Shown piece after piece: positions 60,681-64,000 of a DNA stretch of 64,000 nt. Origin of the DNA: Solea solea (lineage: Eukaryota > Chordata > Actinopteri > Pleuronectiformes > Soleidae); NCBI RefSeq assembly GCF_958295425.1, contig NC_081145.1:18232772-18296771 (forward strand). The letters run 5' to 3'. Each line of letters begins with the position of its first letter. Within the stretch, counting starts at the first letter, position 1. The translations under genes were made by a program, and so were the position numbers. The notes under the pieces were generated by a model. It ran no database searches, had not been told where the DNA came from, and saw only the letters and a program-made list of their open reading frames with translations.

Positions 60681-61857
60681 AATATATAATGTTTTCGTGA
60701 AACACATTTTTTCACTTTTAATGTTGAATTAAGTCTGTGACAAATGGAATTCAGTCCCCCTTTTAAAGCTTTCACTGTACGCAGCAGTCTTTCAGAGGAT
60801 GCAGCTGGTTCAGCTTTTATCATGTGACCCGAGAGTTGAGCGTCAGTCGTGTGACAAGAGCTGGTGGTATGGAGATCATGACCTATGTCTATGTTGTTGT
60901 TTTCAAAGGTTCTTTGGGAGATGAGATGTGAATGGCTTCTTTGATCTTTCCCGGTCCACATACAGGCTCCTGGTCTGGTGTTCACAGTCAACTGATGCCA
61001 CATTAGTTCCACAAATGGCTCATGTGGGGACACACAGGCCCGGCTCCATTGCTTTTACACCAAACGGGCTGGGAGATGAATAACTGAGCTTGTTTTGTTT
61101 TTTTACAAATAGGGTCAAAGGTCAACTTCCATCAGTCACCAATTTCTCAGTGAAATATGTCAGTATGTGGGGTCGTATGAGGTGCTTGGGCGTAGCCGGA
61201 GTTTGGCACACAGTTTACTGCCTCATCAGTAGATTAATTTAACCAAAGTAGTAGCAGTAAACCAGCAGCTCCCATATCCTGCAAGCTAAAAAAAAAATCA
61301 ATAATTTATCCATGGATTTTGGTGCAGGGGAGTGAGCAGATTAAAGAGTGTGAGACGAGGTGGGAAAGATATTCTTAAAATAGTTTACATTTGAGCTGGA
61401 GTAGATGTTTATGAGGTGAGTCTTGTAAGTGGCTGCATTTGTTTGTTTTTTTTGTTTTTTTCCAGATGTCCCTGCTGGAAGACACATTTTCCAATGAGCT
61501 TGTTCCCATGTGTCCCAGCTGTTTTCAGCACTAACAGCACGTAAGCGTGTAGTTGGCTTCATGTAAGCTTAAATTCGCAGTGCTGTTTTCTCTTAAAATA
61601 AACCGCTTTCGTCAGATAAATCTGCGTCCACACTTGCGTTTCATCTCCAGTTTAAGAGTAATCTGCGTCCATGGTAATAATGACAGTCAATTGTCTCCTC
61701 TGCAGTTGTTTACGTTCTCATTCTACTAATGAGAAACAACAATGGTGAAAAGTAAAAACAGGGATTTCTATCAAATGGGCAATGTGGTGAAACTGAAAGT
61801 GTGTGTTTCAGTCGATTGCCGAGTCACAAATGCAGATAAGTGTATCATTATTTCTAA

Positions 61858-62097
61858 TGGCTGTTTAGAGCGTAGTGGAGCGATTCCGCTTTTAACCGTT
61901 AAGGTTGAAGGTTTGAGTCCCCCGGCTCTGCTTATCCCTGTGCAAGAAAGTAACTCTAAGTTGCTCTTGATGGCTGTGCCACCAGCGAATAAATGGGTAA
62001 GATAGATTTGTAAATTATGCTGCTCATAATGTGTGAGGAAATAGGTGAATGGAAATGTTGTGGTGCAAAAGAGCTTTGAGTGGTTATCAATACAGAC
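61858..62097 (+). mobile_element. SINE-like fragment, second copy of the type at 9.2 kb
   Basis: B-box-like GGTTTGAGTCCC, then AAGTTGCTCTTGATGGCTGT and GAGCTTTGAGTGGTTATCAA, in the order of the common fish SINE also seen at 9218-9490. It is degenerate, with an unclear 3' end. Confidence 0.5.
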
Positions 62098-62529
62098 CAA
62101 TTTGCCCATCCTGATTGAAATGCAGCTCTGGAGCCAGCAGGGTTTTTTTTTTAAATCTCTCCATTTTGTGGAGACGGGGACGATTATTAGGCATTATCTG
62201 GAGCAGAAGTTATGTGTTTTTACAGAGTAGTATGGATGTTGTCTATAGATGCTGCCTAATAACCACACTTAAAAAAACCTAATCTATCCCTTGAGCATGT
62301 TCTTCATAGTTTATGTGTCCCTTCTTGTATGAATGTCTTGTATTCCATGCCAGTATTTGGGTAATTTGCTATAAACCGTAGAGATCTATTCCCTTATGTT
62401 GTAAAAGAATTCAGAGGAAAACGGTCCCTCCACATTCTCCCCCATGGGAATCGGGACATGAAGCGACCTCAGTCCTGTCAGATGCACTCAGCCCCATCCC
62501 TTGCATGTTAAGGCATCTGAACAGAGCAG

Positions 62530-62562
<33 letters not shown>
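62530..62562. repeat. (CA)n microsatellite
   Basis: About sixteen uninterrupted CA units. Confidence 0.95.
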
Positions 62563-62564
<2 letters not shown>

Positions 62565-63189
62565 GTCTGTAAAAGCACTGGCTTTCCTGTGGAGAGACAG
62601 TGGCATCCTGTCTTCAGGCTCGCCGCTCATTCGTCAGTGATCGTTTTGTATTCCTGAAGAGCTGCCGACTCCCAGAACTTGACTTCCTGTCTCCTATGCA
62701 TGCCCCACCACCACCGCTGCTGCTGCTGCTGCTGGGCCTGACCAGAGAAGCGGAACCCTGTGTTTAAAGTGTGAGCTTTCATTGCCTCCTGTGTCGCCTT
62801 TTGACGATTCACTGGGTGAGGGCACAGGGCGGTAGGGGTGTTGGCCTGAGAGAGTGTATATTAAGAGCAGAGGGGAGGGACAGGAAGCGCCTGAGAGACT
62901 GCCGGCTAAATGCATAAGTTATTTGTAAGATGGCTACAAGGCCTTTATGGTAAAAACGTTTCCGACTTAAAAGTGCAGCGTTTTTTTAATCACTTTACTG
63001 AAGGGCAAAAAGTGTGAAAACAAAAAAGCACGTTTTGATTTTAAGACTTCTTCTTCTTCTTTTATAAAATCCATTTTTCTATTAACTACTAATCTTTTTT
63101 TTCTTTTGGGTTCTCCCTCTCTCTTGGTTACTACAGCAGATTACCTACTTTTTTTTTTCACTGAGTCACATATTTGATTTGTTTTGGAA

Positions 63190-63372
63190 GAGATTGTTTT
63201 ATGCTGGAGGCTCTTCCTGACACAACCCTCCCATTTATCCGGGCTTGGGACCGGCACTAGGATGTGGCTGGGGACAATTTTGAGTGTCCAATTAAGGAAC
63301 TCCAGCCCTTGATCTGTTGGGATTTCAACTGGCAACCCTCCAGTGACCCTTCCCACTAGGGCATGGGCTGCC
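63190..63372. repeat. fish interspersed repeat fragment (CTTCCTGACACAACCCTCCC type)
   Basis: TTTTATGCTGGAGGCTCTTC, CTGACACAACCCTCCCATTT and ATCCGGGCTTGGGACCGGCA follow the order of a very common teleost repeat. It is probably SINE-derived, on the minus strand. Confidence 0.55.
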
Positions 63373-64000
63373 TCTATTAACTACTGCTCATAATAAGAAT
63401 ACATGTGTCTGCACTTTGTCACAAAAAATATTTTTTTTCTTTTCTTTTTTGAAGCCCATAACCCTGGTGCAATGCAACTGTTCTCAGCAGTTATTTTCAA
63501 AATAAAAGCTCTGAAAACCTCCTGTTGTCGGCAGATATTTTCAAAATAAAACTCCTCAGCGCATCAAATGTCCATAAAACTGAATGAGTGCACATTTAAT
63601 ACAAGTATAAATGTTGACGTTATACTTGATGAAATCATACGTCTAATTTCTTAATTGATGTCTAATTTCCTCTTCTGTGGTTCTCGCCTGAGGTTGCATT
63701 CGGATTTTGCAATAAACAAATAAGCATCGACCAGCGTTCTAATCTCACAGTTTGATGGACATTTAATCATATTGTTCTTTGCCAAGAGGGACAGGAAATC
63801 AGGTTTGGATATCAAATCAAAAACATCCTTTCATTAAACATCACAGTGTTGCCTTCAACAAATACACGTATGACTGGCTTTTTTGCCAAGTACTATTACC
63901 CTGTCATTACTGCACTCCTCGAGTCATAAACACCAGTTCAGCAGGATTCCATCTTTTCTTGTGCTCTTGCACTTTTTCTTTTTTTTTTGGCACAAAATTC

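Larger units (their letters stand above)
55630..64000 (+). other. ptpn9: presumed ptpn9 intron 1, after the array
   Basis: No exon of ptpn9 or of another gene was recognised. The stretch holds GT/CA microsatellites, SINE-like fragments (58775-58990, 61858-62097, 63190-63372) and poly-T runs. A 133-codon plus frame at 59214-59615 has no family resemblance that I can name. Confidence 0.55.

Overview
The window is vertebrate nuclear DNA, almost certainly from a teleost fish. It has split genes with GT-AG introns, AT-rich introns, abundant CA/GT and tetranucleotide microsatellites, and several interspersed repeats whose sequence I recognise as typical of fish, including tRNA-derived SINEs. The gene order matches human 15q24.2 (PTPN9 - SNUPN - [IMP3] - SNX33), which fits a percomorph-like fish; the species cannot be named from this.

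Three genes can be supported. snx33 (sorting nexin 33; SH3-PX-BAR) lies on the minus strand. Its large first coding exon is 17745-16314, a 13-kb intron follows, and the terminal coding exon is 3323-3070, with a probable poly(A) signal at 460-455. snupn (snurportin-1, the nuclear import adaptor for m3G-capped snRNPs) lies on the plus strand with eight coding exons from 21483 to 26329; the reconstructed protein is 371 aa. The 5' end of ptpn9 (a Sec14-domain tyrosine phosphatase) is called at 32022-32054 from an 11-codon first exon plus conserved synteny; its remaining exons lie beyond the window. snx33 and snupn are arranged head to head. imp3, which sits between them in mammals, is not present here as a recognisable ORF.

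The most striking part is 32.77-55.63 kb, in the presumed first intron of ptpn9. It is one diverged repeat unit (U0) followed by eight near-identical tandem units (U1-U8) of about 2.2-2.7 kb. The units are punctuated by CpG-dense hairpins of about 125 bp. Inside each unit are a 246-bp minisatellite (2-4 copies, rich in ACAGGAAGT, an ETS-type motif), a 16-bp minisatellite (1-4 copies), a YY1-like CCGCCATCTTGG, and two same-orientation CTCF-like motifs (CAGCGCCCCCTGGTGACAG). The array therefore carries 17 such CTCF-like sequences in one orientation. This is the best candidate for an undescribed structure. Its regulatory role is inference; its architecture is read directly.

The rest (snx33 intron, snupn introns, 26.8-31.2 kb, 55.6-64 kb) is non-coding as far as I can see, with SINE fragments, fish interspersed repeats, microsatellites and a few notable inverted repeats. 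Most of the longer open frames there are chance frames or repeat-borne frames and are not annotated as genes.
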